DNA from: CAVTLG01 sp963735495
GTDB taxonomy: Bacteria > Chloroflexota > Ktedonobacteria > Ktedonobacterales > Ktedonobacteraceae
Reading direction: 5' to 3'
DNA: 64,000 bases
Assembly (NCBI GenBank): GCA_963735495.1
Contig: CAVTLG010000002.1
Span: forward strand, 744,001 to 808,000
A model generated the notes under the pieces. That model was not told the DNA's origin. It did no database searches and saw nothing but the letters and a program-made list of their open reading frames with translations. The translations under genes and the position numbers were made by a program. Of this stretch, positions 53,628-62,489 are shown in pieces. Position 1 is the first letter of the stretch; each line of letters begins with the position of its first letter.

Positions 53628-55976
53628 ATGCAGACTGAAGACATATCAATACACCATACGGACTACAGGACATTACCCCCCGTGGATAGCGGTAATGGTC
53701 CTGCCGCACAAAAAACAAAAAATTGGCATTGGATTGCGCTCGGCATAATAGTTATACTATCAGCTTTCCTCAATCTCTTCCAAATACAAGAGGAAGGCTA
53801 TGGCAATGAATATTATGCAGCAGCCATCAAGAGCATGCTCACCAGTTGGCACAACTTTTTCTTTGTATCGTTTGATCCAGGTGGGTTCGTGACCGTTGAT
53901 AAGCCACCTCTCGCACTCTGGGTACAGGCCGCTAGCGCCAAAATATTTGGTTTTTCTGGGTTCAGTATACTACTGCCCCAGGCGGTTGCCGGTGTGCTCT
54001 CCGTAATCCTCCTCTATCACCTGGTACGCCGCACATTTGGACCCGGCGCGGGATTACTGGCCGCGCTGGCCCTGGCGATCACGCCCATCAACGTCGTGAT
54101 GAATCGTGATAACAATATCGACCCCCAGTTGGTGCTCATGATGCTGCTAGCAACCTGGGCCGTCTGCATTGCTACCGAAAAAGGTAGCTTGCGCTGGCTT
54201 GTGCTGGGTGCAGTATTGATAGGACTGGCATTCAACATCAAAACACTGGAGGCATACCTGGTCGTTCCTGCGCTTGGTCTGCTGTACCTCCTCGGTTCAC
54301 CCCGGAGCTGGCGTGTACGTATCCTCCATCTCGTTGTTGTCACCGTGGTTATGCTAATCGTCTCGTTTGCCTGGATTGAAGCGGTTGATCTCACACCGGC
54401 AGCAGATCGCCCATATGTCGGTTCGAGCCAGACCAATTCAGAATTCGAATTGACCGTGGGCTATAATGGTATAGAGCGGCTACTAGGCCAGTTCGGCAGT
54501 GGCTTCGGCGGTGGTAGCCGAAGTGGAGGCAGTGCTCCCCAGAGAACTACCTCTTCCAATAGCCAGAGTACCTCCTCGACAGCAACTACATCCAAAACAT
54601 CTTCGAGCACCTCCTCGACAGAGACAGCCTCCGCAGCGCCTTCCGGGTCCCAGGCTGGCCCAAGCAGCTCCTCGACTGGAGCACCTTCTGGTGCTGGTGG
54701 TGGTAGCAATACGACAGGCTTCTTCGGATTACCAGCAGCCGGTATAGCGCGCATGTTTACGGTGGATCTGGGTGGACAGGTAAGCTGGTTACTTCCTCTT
54801 GCCATCATCGGCATGCTGGCGCTAGCCTGGCAGACACGCATACGTTTTCCACTGAATCGTCAGTTGCAGGCACTCATACTATGGGGCATGTGGTTGCTCA
54901 CCATGGGCATATTCTTTAGCGTTGCCAGTTTCATTCATACCTACTACCTGGTGATCATCGCGCCAGCCATCAGCGCATTGGCCGGCATCGGACTGGTCCT
55001 GCTGTGGCAGGATTATCGCGAGCGTCCGTTGACTGATTGGCGCAGTTGGATGTTACCGGTGGCCCTGCTACTGACCGCTGCGGAGCAAGTCTTCCTGCTT
55101 ACATCCTACACTGGATGGGGCTGGCTCAGCCCGCTGATCATCAGCCTCTGTCTCCTGGCAGCCATTGTGCTGGTCATCGCACGCCTGCCATTCAGCGCAC
55201 GCTTACGGCCAAATCCCCAGTCATGGGCGCGTCCCGCAGTGGCTGCCGCCATGCTGGCGCTCTTACTCACACCGCTGGTCTGGTCGGGCTACGCTGTCGC
55301 CACCGCTGAAGGCGGTGCTGTACCAACGGCAGGTCCTACGGCCTCAGGTGGTAGCGGAGGATTTGGTGGTGGTGGTGCACCCAGTGGCATTACACGCACG
55401 CGCGAGGGCGGGGAAAATGGTACATTCGGAGCCGACGGTGGCTTCCCTGGCGGTGGTGATCTCCCCAGTGGTGGAGGCTTCCCCGGTAACGGTAGCACAA
55501 CGAGCAGAGGTGAGGCACCCAATGGTAGTGGCACATCGACAGGTAATAGCACCCCTACTAACGGTGGTAGCCTCTCTGGCGGAGGCGCTGGCGGAGGCGC
55601 TGGCGTCGATAGTCAATTGCTAAGCTACCTGGAGGCGCATCAGGGCAAGGCGCGTTTCATCCTGGCAGTGCCCAGCGCGGGATCAGCCGAGTCGATCATT
55701 ATCGAGACAGGCAAGGCAGTGATGGCAATGGGTGGATTTTCCGGCAGTGATCCTATTCTCACGGTCAGCTCGTTGAAACAGCTTGTAAAGAATGGCACCG
55801 TACGTTTCTTCATGCTCAGCGGTGGCATAGGCGGTGGTGGATCATCCACCGTCACAAGTTGGGTCACGACGAACTGTAAAACAGTTTCAAGTTCAGCATG
55901 GGAAACGAGTAGTCAAAGCTCTAGCACGACAAGCAGCCAGAGTAGTGGACTGTACGATTGCTTGAACATGGCTTAA
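53628..55976 (+). CDS. Glycosyltransferase family 39, ArnT/PMT-like membrane protein
   Basis: 782 residues from ATG 53628 (AAAGGA eight bases upstream). N-terminal catalytic motif EEGYGNEYYAAAIKSML with the acidic residue after the first helix, KPPLALWVQAASAKIFG, and about a dozen helices. PINVVMNRDNNIDPQLVLMM is the typical second acidic loop. Two low-complexity outside insertions, Ser/Thr/Gly-rich at about 300-360 and Gly/Ser-rich at about 570-665. These enzymes move a sugar from a polyprenyl-phosphate donor to lipids or proteins. The GT2 gene downstream probably supplies the donor. Confidence 0.88.
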   Translation: MQTEDISIHHTDYRTLPPVDSGNGPAAQKTKNWHWIALGIIVILSAFLNLFQIQEEGYGNEYYAAAIKSMLTSWHNFFFVSFDPGGFVTVDKPPLALWVQAASAKIFGFSGFSILLPQAVAGVLSVILLYHLVRRTFGPGAGLLAALALAITPINVVMNRDNNIDPQLVLMMLLATWAVCIATEKGSLRWLVLGAVLIGLAFNIKTLEAYLVVPALGLLYLLGSPRSWRVRILHLVVVTVVMLIVSFAWIEAVDLTPAADRPYVGSSQTNSEFELTVGYNGIERLLGQFGSGFGGGSRSGGSAPQRTTSSNSQSTSSTATTSKTSSSTSSTETASAAPSGSQAGPSSSSTGAPSGAGGGSNTTGFFGLPAAGIARMFTVDLGGQVSWLLPLAIIGMLALAWQTRIRFPLNRQLQALILWGMWLLTMGIFFSVASFIHTYYLVIIAPAISALAGIGLVLLWQDYRERPLTDWRSWMLPVALLLTAAEQVFLLTSYTGWGWLSPLIISLCLLAAIVLVIARLPFSARLRPNPQSWARPAVAAAMLALLLTPLVWSGYAVATAEGGAVPTAGPTASGGSGGFGGGGAPSGITRTREGGENGTFGADGGFPGGGDLPSGGGFPGNGSTTSRGEAPNGSGTSTGNSTPTNGGSLSGGGAGGGAGVDSQLLSYLEAHQGKARFILAVPSAGSAESIIIETGKAVMAMGGFSGSDPILTVSSLKQLVKNGTVRFFMLSGGIGGGGSSTVTSWVTTNCKTVSSSAWETSSQSSSTTSSQSSGLYDCLNMA

Positions 55977-55982
55977 TAACCT

Positions 55983-56147
55983 AAAAGAGTCACGCGCAAG
56001 CACTTGCGCGGGTCTCCATCCTTCCGGGGAAAACGTTGGGAAATGGGGTAGGGGCGTCACCTTGCGTGCGCCCGGGGCGGTCGCCAGGACACGCCCCTAC
56101 CCCATTTCCCCCGCATGGACGGAGATCCACTTGCGCGTGACTCTTTT
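55983..56147. repeat. 165-bp nested palindrome, copy 1 of a GGGGTAGGGGCGT family
   Basis: Outer arms AAAAGAGTCACGCGCAAG (55983-56000 with 56130-56147), inner arms GGGAAATGGGGTAGGGGCGT (56038-56057 with 56091-56110). The central loop reads CACCTTGCGTGCGCCC...GGGCGGTCGCCAGGAC and recurs in copies 2 and 3. Lies seven bases after the GT39 stop. Rest of 55977-56512: no gene. Confidence 0.9.
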
Positions 56148-56512
56148 GATAGATAAGGCATAATAGTCATCGTTTAAACACATATTCGCCTCTCACATAC
56201 TACAAACAGCAAAAGCATACGATGCTCTCAAGCGGTATTTGCATCCAGTTCAGCAGCAGAGCAAAGAATGCTCTTCCCAAACACATGCGCAGAAAAGCCA
56301 GGAAGCTTTGCGTTGGATTTTCTCCCTGTATTGGTATAGGCATTGCTAGCTCACTCTGGTAAACTTTGTAGAGACGAGTACAGTGAGCTTCAGTCCCCAG
56401 TAAAATGATAGTATTACCACTCCACTGGAAAAGCGGATACAATAGAGGACGAGATGATACTTAACGCGTTCAATCAGGATAAGAAAAATCCATGTGAGGA
56501 GATGCATATATT

Positions 56513-57520
56513 ATGATCGAGACAAACGAGAGTGCGTTACCGTTACCTGAAGCGGTTGTGCCTGTCACCTATTCGATAGTAGCACCTGTGTTTAATGAGG
56601 AGGAGACCTTACCCCACTTCTATAAGCGCATTGTTGCCATCATGGAGCCGCTTGGTGAGCCTTTTGAACTGGTGCTGGTCAACGACGGCAGTCGCGATGG
56701 TTCATTTCGCATTATGCAAGAGCTGCATGCGCACGATTCACGCGTGCGTGTGATTGATTTCTCGCGAAACTTCGGCCACCAGATCGCCATTTCTGCCGGC
56801 CTGGATTACGCTCAGGGACAGGCGGTCGTGGTGATCGATTCAGATTTGCAGGACCCGCCAGAGGTGATCCTACAGTTTATTGAACGCTGGAAGCAGGGCG
56901 CAGAGGTGGTATATGGGCAGCGCGCATCCCGTGAAGGCGAAACGAAGTTTAAATTGATTACAGCTTCGGCCTTCTACCGCTTGATCGACCGTATCACGTC
57001 GATCAATATCCCACGCAACGCAGGAGATTTCCGCCTCATGGATCGTGCGGTCGTTGATGCACTGATCAAAATGCATGAACATCATCGCTTTATGCGTGGC
57101 CTCTCGGTCTGGGTTGGTTTTCGGCAGGAATCAGTCCTCTACGACCGCCAGGAGCGCTTCGCCGGTACTACCAAATATCCGCTGATGAAAATGATCCAAT
57201 TCTCGCTGGATGCCATTACCAGTTTTAGCCACCTGCCCTTGCAATTGGCGACGAGCTTTGGCTTTATTCTGGCTGGTATTAGCTTGATAGGCATTCTCGT
57301 GGCGATCATCTTGCGTCTCTTTACCGGCGCAATTGTGGGACAGGCTTCGACCTTGATCCTGGTACTTTTCCTCGGTGGTATCCAACTCATATTCCTGGGG
57401 ATCATTGGTGAGTACCTTGGGCGCATCTACGACGAGGTGCGAGCGCGTCCCCTCTATATCGTCCACCGCGCACTGGGTTTCCAGCAATCTGCACAGGAAG
57501 CGCAAAAAACCAGGCGCTAA
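56513..57520 (+). CDS. Glycosyltransferase family 2, polyprenyl-phosphate sugar synthase type
   Basis: 335 residues. GT2 catalytic domain: SIVAPVFNEEETLPHFYKRI, LVNDGSRDGS, VVIDSDLQDPPEVI (DxD), FRLMDRAVVDAL and QERFAGTTKYPL. Two C-terminal membrane helices (about 235-258 and 270-295), the DPM1/GtrB layout. Makes a polyprenyl-phosphate-linked sugar for membrane glycosyltransferases such as the GT39 gene upstream. ATG with GAGGAG eleven bases upstream. Flanked by palindromic copies 1 and 2. Confidence 0.93.
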   Translation: MIETNESALPLPEAVVPVTYSIVAPVFNEEETLPHFYKRIVAIMEPLGEPFELVLVNDGSRDGSFRIMQELHAHDSRVRVIDFSRNFGHQIAISAGLDYAQGQAVVVIDSDLQDPPEVILQFIERWKQGAEVVYGQRASREGETKFKLITASAFYRLIDRITSINIPRNAGDFRLMDRAVVDALIKMHEHHRFMRGLSVWVGFRQESVLYDRQERFAGTTKYPLMKMIQFSLDAITSFSHLPLQLATSFGFILAGISLIGILVAIILRLFTGAIVGQASTLILVLFLGGIQLIFLGIIGEYLGRIYDEVRARPLYIVHRALGFQQSAQEAQKTRR

Positions 57521-57559
57521 CCTCAGCGAGCACGGATGCCAGCGCGGGAAGGATTGTTT

Positions 57560-57676
57560 CGGGAACCGGGTAGGGGCGTCACCTTGCGTGCGCCCCCCGG
57601 GCCTCACGAGAACCATTCCCTGCTCTCTGAAGGCCCACCAGGGCGGTCGCCAGGACACGCCCCTACCCGGTTCCCG
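57560..57676. repeat. Palindromic element, copy 2
   Basis: Perfect 20-bp arms CGGGAACCGGGTAGGGGCGT (57560-57579) and complement (57657-57676). The core CACCTTGCGTGCGCCC and GGGCGGTCGCCAGGAC match copy 1, while the outer half of the arms differs but stays paired. A partial further arm (GACGCCCCTACCCGTTC) lies at 57714-57730. Confidence 0.9.
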
Positions 57677-57743
57677 ACGAAAATCAGCTGTTCTCTCGTT
57701 TGCGCTGATGGATGACGCCCCTACCCGTTCGAAGCCAGCAGTA

Positions 57744-58220
57744 TTAGTTTGCGCTCGCCCGCCGAGCCTGTGACAGAGCAGAGCGGCAGTTAGCACAACA
57801 GCCAAAGAGCGAAAGCGCATGACCCTCAATGGCAAAATCTGTTTGATAACCGATAGCGTTAAGCTGGTCCTGGGGCAGACAAATGTCTATTTCGACAACG
57901 CGGTGGCAGTGGGTACAGGTCAGATGGTGGTGATGACCGTTGCCACACACACGATAATGGTGGGTACTATCAGCGAACTCGATACGGTCCAGCAGGCCCA
58001 TGTTGACGAGCATCTCCACTGAGCGGTAGACGGTCGCACGTCCCAGGCGTGGCTCCAATTGGCGTATACCCTGCCAGAGATCATCAACCGTGAAATCAGC
58101 TCCGCTCGTTGCAAGCTCGATCAGGCGATCTTCAATCAGTTGGCGCGGACGCGTATGCCGCTGGCTGATCTCATCAAATGCAGCGCGGATCTTCTCAGCT
58201 ATCTCATTCGCCTCGATCAC
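57744..58220 (-). CDS. Fur-family metal-dependent regulator
   Basis: 158 residues from GTG 58220, with AAAGGGA upstream; ATG 58244 is an alternative without a site. Winged-helix part VDDLWQGIRQLEPRLGRATV then RATVYRSVEMLVNMGLLDRI; metal region HHYRVCGNGHHHHLTCTHCH followed by VVEID; C-terminal CxxC (CANC). Two CxxC pairs (CTHC, CANC) match the structural zinc site. Fur, Zur or PerR type cannot be told apart. Its upstream side has palindromic copy 3. Confidence 0.92.
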   Translation of the reverse strand: MIEANEIAEKIRAAFDEISQRHTRPRQLIEDRLIELATSGADFTVDDLWQGIRQLEPRLGRATVYRSVEMLVNMGLLDRIEFADSTHHYRVCGNGHHHHLTCTHCHRVVEIDICLPQDQLNAIGYQTDFAIEGHALSLFGCCANCRSALSQARRASAN

Positions 58221-58349
58221 GGTGCTCGTTCCCTTTCTGCTCATCAGGATATACAGCGACACTACAAAACCCACCCTCAGTCTATCATACCTGGCACCCA
58301 CCTTACAAACAGGGCGATGCAGAGACACTCCCTCCACGAGGAAGAAACT

Positions 58350-58408
58350 GGGTAGGGGCGTGTCCTGGCGACCGCCCTGGGGGCGCATGCAAGATGACGC
58401 CCCTACCC
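58350..58408. repeat. Palindromic element, copy 3 (inverted)
   Basis: Arms GGGTAGGGGCGT (58350-58361) and ACGCCCCTACCC (58397-58408). The core is in opposite orientation to copies 1 and 2: GTCCTGGCGACCGCCC comes first. Outer flanks here are not paired. Lies between the M16 peptidase stop and the Fur-family start. Confidence 0.88.
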
Positions 58409-58503
58409 GATCTCCTGACGTCTCCCCCACAAGGATGGAGAGCCTCTGCGGCGCAATAAGCCAGGCGATGCGCTATTACCATACCAACACATGCTCGCGT
58501 AAC

Positions 58504-59775
58504 TCAGGCCAGAAATTCCTCCGCGCTGAGCGGCCCCAACGCCGTCAGAACTTGCTTGTCACGCACTGGGAAGCGGTGCAATGCGCGCATGATATCCACG
58601 GTGGTTATCTTTTCAATACGTGCAATTTCCTCTTCAATGCTGACCAACCGGCCCTCAGTTACCCAGTCATTCGCTAACGCGCGCATGCGCGAAAAGGTCG
58701 ATTCACCACTCAGCACAATGCCACTGATCCATTTATCCTTGGCCCGGCGCAATTCATCTTCGTAGACACCATCGTTCAGTAAGCTCTCCAGCTCTGAACG
58801 CAGCAATTTCAGCACGCGCGGCGCATTCTCAGGTGTCGAATTCGCCTCCATCAGCAGGATACCAGTCCCCTCCATAGCCCAGATACCCGCGCTGGCCGAT
58901 TCTGCCAGGCCGCGCTGATAGATATTCCAGTAGAGGCGCGAACCATCATTGTCACCCAGAATGCTGCCCCCTAATATGGCCGCATAATAATCAGGGTCCC
59001 TGATGTCAACGGCTGGCATAGCCAGAATCATGATCTGCTGCTTCAGCTTCTTATCAACTACAATATCATTAAGCGGCTGAGCAGGTTCGTAATGCGTGAC
59101 ATCTCGTCCGCTATCGCCAGTACGCCAGGCGCGACAATGCTGCTCTGCCAGCTCAATGATATGCTCCCAATCGAACTTACCGGCCACCGAAAGAATCAAG
59201 TTGTTGGCCGCATAACGGCGCTGCCAATACTCACGCATCTGCTCGATGCGCATGCCCCGAATGCTTTCACGCGAGCCAAGCACATCATGTCCCAGCGAAT
59301 GATCGCCGAAGTACTTCTGCATCATGCGGCGATAAGTGAGGTTGTAAGGCTGGTCCTCCGAACGAGCAATCTCATTCACGATGACTTCTTTTTCGGTCTC
59401 AAAATCGCTCTCAGCCAGGCGTGGATACATCATATCGCTCAAGAGAGAGACCGCGCGATCCAGGTACTCACCCAGCACGCGAGCATAAAAAACGGTTGAC
59501 TCATGCGAAGTGAAGGCATTGAGTTCAGCGCCGATTTTGTTGAATTCCAGCGTAATCTGCTGCCAGTCGAGCGTCTGCGTACCTTTAAACACCATATGCT
59601 CTAAGAAGTGAGAGACACCTGCGATCCGGGAATCGTACTCATCACGTGAGCCAGTGCGCACGTAATATGAGACGGCCACCGACTCGAAATCGGGCATCGG
59701 CTGACCAACAATTTGTAAGCCATTGCTGAGTGTATGGGTATGAAACACAGCGGCATTGGCGGTGGTTTCTGACAT
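58504..59775 (-). CDS. M16-family zinc peptidase, processing-peptidase-like
   Basis: 423 residues. Inverted zinc motif HFLEH in GVSHFLEHMVFKGTQ, with the second Glu in NEIARSEDQPYN; GRDVTHYEPAQPLNDIVVDK separates the two halves. Typical length for the YmxG/mitochondrial-processing-peptidase-like branch. ATG with GAGGAG upstream. No signal peptide, so cytoplasmic. It cleaves peptides of unknown origin. Own unit; divergent neighbours are more than 200 bases away. Confidence 0.95.
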   Translation of the reverse strand: MSETTANAAVFHTHTLSNGLQIVGQPMPDFESVAVSYYVRTGSRDEYDSRIAGVSHFLEHMVFKGTQTLDWQQITLEFNKIGAELNAFTSHESTVFYARVLGEYLDRAVSLLSDMMYPRLAESDFETEKEVIVNEIARSEDQPYNLTYRRMMQKYFGDHSLGHDVLGSRESIRGMRIEQMREYWQRRYAANNLILSVAGKFDWEHIIELAEQHCRAWRTGDSGRDVTHYEPAQPLNDIVVDKKLKQQIMILAMPAVDIRDPDYYAAILGGSILGDNDGSRLYWNIYQRGLAESASAGIWAMEGTGILLMEANSTPENAPRVLKLLRSELESLLNDGVYEDELRRAKDKWISGIVLSGESTFSRMRALANDWVTEGRLVSIEEEIARIEKITTVDIMRALHRFPVRDKQVLTALGPLSAEEFLA

Positions 59776-59988
59776 GGACTGCTCCTCTGGTGTGCAAGGC
59801 GTAAATAGTAAATAGCCTGCTTGCTACATGTTTCTGGCACATTGTTTGTCTGCGCAGGCATAGTACTTATAAGTAGCATGATAGCCCCACAGCAACGGGC
59901 TTGTCAAATCGATGCTCAGACCAACACTTCAGATCTCCACCCACAACTGTGCCTCCTTCAGTTGATCAACGCTAGCTGAAAAGCATTG

Positions 59989-60579
59989 CTACTCAAGTAG
60001 CGGCAGACCAAGCAGCTTCGCACCAGCGCGCGCGCGCTCTTGATCACGATCAGGCACCAGTACCAGTCCTCCGGTGTTAGCAGAAAAAACGCGACAGGCA
60101 ATGCGAAAGCCAGCTTTAGCAATACCTTTCTTTGAGGCAGTATTGACAAAGCGGTGAATAATCCAGAAGCGCTCGTAGGTATTTGCTGTGCGCTGCACAA
60201 TATCGCGCAATAAGCGTGGATAGAAGCCGTGCCCACGCCATGGCAGTAAAGTCACAAAATGGTAAAGATACAGATTATGCATAGGCACAAAAAAATGGAC
60301 CGAGGGCGAGCCAAAAGCGGCAGCGTTTATTGCCGACCAACCATAAGCAACCAGTGTGGTTTCCAGATAGGCCATATAAGGACGATGCCCGGCCTGAAGC
60401 CGCTCACGCACACTCTCACGCGAAATAACTGAGAGACGGGCCAAAAAATTGATGTCATCTGAAGTTTCCACATGCCAGCCAGACAATAACGGTTGCAAGG
60501 GTTGCGCATCATTTTTCCACCAGGTCCAGAGATAACCCTCTTGTTTCCCAGGGATAAGCGCGACACGATCAACTTGCAT
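59989..60579 (-). CDS. GNAT-like acetyltransferase, tentative
   Basis: 196 residues from ATG 60579, with AAGGAG twelve bases upstream; the frame runs 31 codons further to 60672. The middle and end have GNAT character: a strand YLYHFVTLLPWRGHGFYPRL (beta strand followed by an RGHG loop in place of RGxG) and NTASKKGIAKAGFRIACRVF. No substrate hint. Stands alone. Confidence 0.6.
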   Translation of the reverse strand: MQVDRVALIPGKQEGYLWTWWKNDAQPLQPLLSGWHVETSDDINFLARLSVISRESVRERLQAGHRPYMAYLETTLVAYGWSAINAAAFGSPSVHFFVPMHNLYLYHFVTLLPWRGHGFYPRLLRDIVQRTANTYERFWIIHRFVNTASKKGIAKAGFRIACRVFSANTGGLVLVPDRDQERARAGAKLLGLPLLE

Positions 60580-60994
60580 AAATCTTAGATACTCCTTATA
60601 ATGTATTAAAGGTACGATCACAACAACAATTTTAGCGGCGCAAAGTATCAGTATAGCATACGCCTCCTCCACCCTGATGTAGAGTACAATTTCTCTTTGT
60701 CATGCAGCAATTTTTGGGACGCTCTAAAAATGAGATATATACCTGTGCTAGAAGCGTATATGTAATGTCCCATACAGTTAGCAAGTGCAGGATAGTGAGA
60801 CAAATGGGGTAATTAATCGACAAATTTTGATCATATGTTTATAATCGTTGCGCGCGAGCGTCTGTTCTGTGACGGACAACACACTCATACTATATATTTG
60901 GAAACAGCATTACGCGAGCAGAAAAGCTACAATTGAACTCATCGTAGCAGGTAAATATACTTTAGCTCATAGCATGGTAAAGAGGAGCAAAACC
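60580..60994. other. Divergent promoter region
   Basis: 415 bases between divergently transcribed genes. No supported gene; an open frame from 60848 into the zinc-ribbon gene lacks a site. AT-rich stretches around 60830-60850 and 60890 could hold promoters. Confidence 0.4.
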
Positions 60995-62359
60995 TTGTCA
61001 CAAACACCACCGAGAGTTTGTCCAACATGCCAGACACCAATTGGTGCAGGTCAACGCTTCTGTGCAAACTGTGGCTCTGCTGTAGCTGAGCAGAGCCCGA
61101 CCATTGCTCCCACAGTTGCCTCATCCCTCTCTAATTCAGGCATGCAACCGCCGCCGCCTGCTAATGCGGGCTATCAGCCAACTACGCTGGCTCAGGATGC
61201 ACGCAATACGCCTTCCAGTCCCAATTATAACCCAACAGAGCGTGCATCAGAACCACAGATACCATCCAGCGGCCAGGGCTACCAGACGTACAACACGCCT
61301 CCGCCGCCACCAAGTGATCCCTACGGCGCAAAACCTGCCGCTGGCGAATACTACGCCAGCTACACACAGCCACCGGTTCAGGCCAAAAAACGCTCGCCCT
61401 GGCCTCTCATCATTATCGGCATTATCGTATTTGTGCTACTTGTAGGTGGAGGGGGAGTTTATGCGATTACAAGTGCTCTAAACAACGCCGCCCAAAGGGA
61501 GAATCAAGGCACGACTGGCATAAACAGTAACACGAGCAGTGGCGGTGGCGGAACCTACACGGCGACACAGAAATTAAACTTAAGCGCGGTCTACGCCAGT
61601 GATCAGCTCACTTTTACAGGACTACAACAGCAAGCGAAATTCAGCGATGACGATCTGGCAAACGACTATGGATTATCCTCGCATCCAAATTATGTCCGCC
61701 TGAGTTTCCAGGAGCAACAGACTGCGAAAGATGGTTCATTCTTCGCGTATACCTCAGCGTTTCATTTAATCCTGCCCGATAAGTCTGTCGCCAACACCAT
61801 CAACTCTGAACAGGATATAGCACCAGATCAGGATGTGACACGTAATAACTGGGTAGATTTCGATACGTCGTCTGAGGGAGAAGTTGACCTGAGTAAATTA
61901 CAACTAGAGCTGGGTGCGTCCGATGAACACCAGATGACGTTTGCGCTGGCAAACAATGCTAATCTGACACAGTATGCGCCCAAGACCATCACGCTCAATA
62001 AACAGACGACCTATGCAGGCGCGAACTGGACCATCAAGGATGCCACACAGAGCCTGTACTTCGATGGGCAACAGGCCAAAACTGGTCAGGTTTATATCAC
62101 GTTCGACCTAGTTGCTAGCAACAATAGTGATAATGATGTCAGCCTCTATGACTTTTTACGCCTGAAAGCGGGAGCTTCCACCATTTCACCTGATGACAAC
62201 TCGAATCTAGACAATTTTATCAGTCTGAATGCACAGACCACAAATGTTCAAGGCTCGGCTGCATTTCAGGTTCAGCCCACATCCACAAACACGTATACCC
62301 TGGATTTCCTGGCTGGTACAGATATTAGCGCACAGACCGTCAATGTTCAGTTCTCTTAA
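60995..62359 (+). CDS. Zinc-ribbon membrane protein with a DUF4352-like outside domain
   Basis: 454 residues from TTG 60995, with GAGGAG seven bases upstream; ATG 60974 in frame is an alternative. N-terminal zinc ribbon CPTCQTPIGAGQRFCANCGS, a Pro/Gln/Tyr-rich linker, one membrane helix (WPLIIIGIIVFVLLVGGGGV), then an outside domain of about 260 residues with beta-like repeats (e.g. YAGANWTIKDATQSLYFDGQ) that recalls DUF4352. This layout (zinc ribbon, linker, helix, outside domain) is common in Chloroflexota and Gram-positives. Function unknown. Confidence 0.75.
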   Translation: MSQTPPRVCPTCQTPIGAGQRFCANCGSAVAEQSPTIAPTVASSLSNSGMQPPPPANAGYQPTTLAQDARNTPSSPNYNPTERASEPQIPSSGQGYQTYNTPPPPPSDPYGAKPAAGEYYASYTQPPVQAKKRSPWPLIIIGIIVFVLLVGGGGVYAITSALNNAAQRENQGTTGINSNTSSGGGGTYTATQKLNLSAVYASDQLTFTGLQQQAKFSDDDLANDYGLSSHPNYVRLSFQEQQTAKDGSFFAYTSAFHLILPDKSVANTINSEQDIAPDQDVTRNNWVDFDTSSEGEVDLSKLQLELGASDEHQMTFALANNANLTQYAPKTITLNKQTTYAGANWTIKDATQSLYFDGQQAKTGQVYITFDLVASNNSDNDVSLYDFLRLKAGASTISPDDNSNLDNFISLNAQTTNVQGSAAFQVQPTSTNTYTLDFLAGTDISAQTVNVQFS

Positions 62360-62422
62360 TGCCTCTGCGCTGCTCTTTCAAGTCAGGTAGAGATGAAAAG
62401 ATCTGGCGCAACAAAACAAAAC

Positions 62423-62475
62423 GAGGGGAGAACCACTCCTGCTGCTTCACAGCATGCAGGTGCGGTTCTCCCCTC
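62423..62475. terminator. Bidirectional terminator hairpin
   Basis: GAGGGGAGAACC (62423-62434) pairs with GGTTCTCCCCTC (62464-62475) and encloses CCTGC/GCAGG. Lies between convergent stops. TTGCTTC follows on the plus strand and a GTTTTGTTTTGTT run on the minus strand, so it may serve both genes. Confidence 0.8.
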
Positions 62476-62489
62476 TTGCTTCACCCTGA

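Noticed and set aside
56200..56442. 80-codon minus-strand ORF between the glycosyltransferase genes
   Set aside because: No ribosome-binding site and no protein-like composition.
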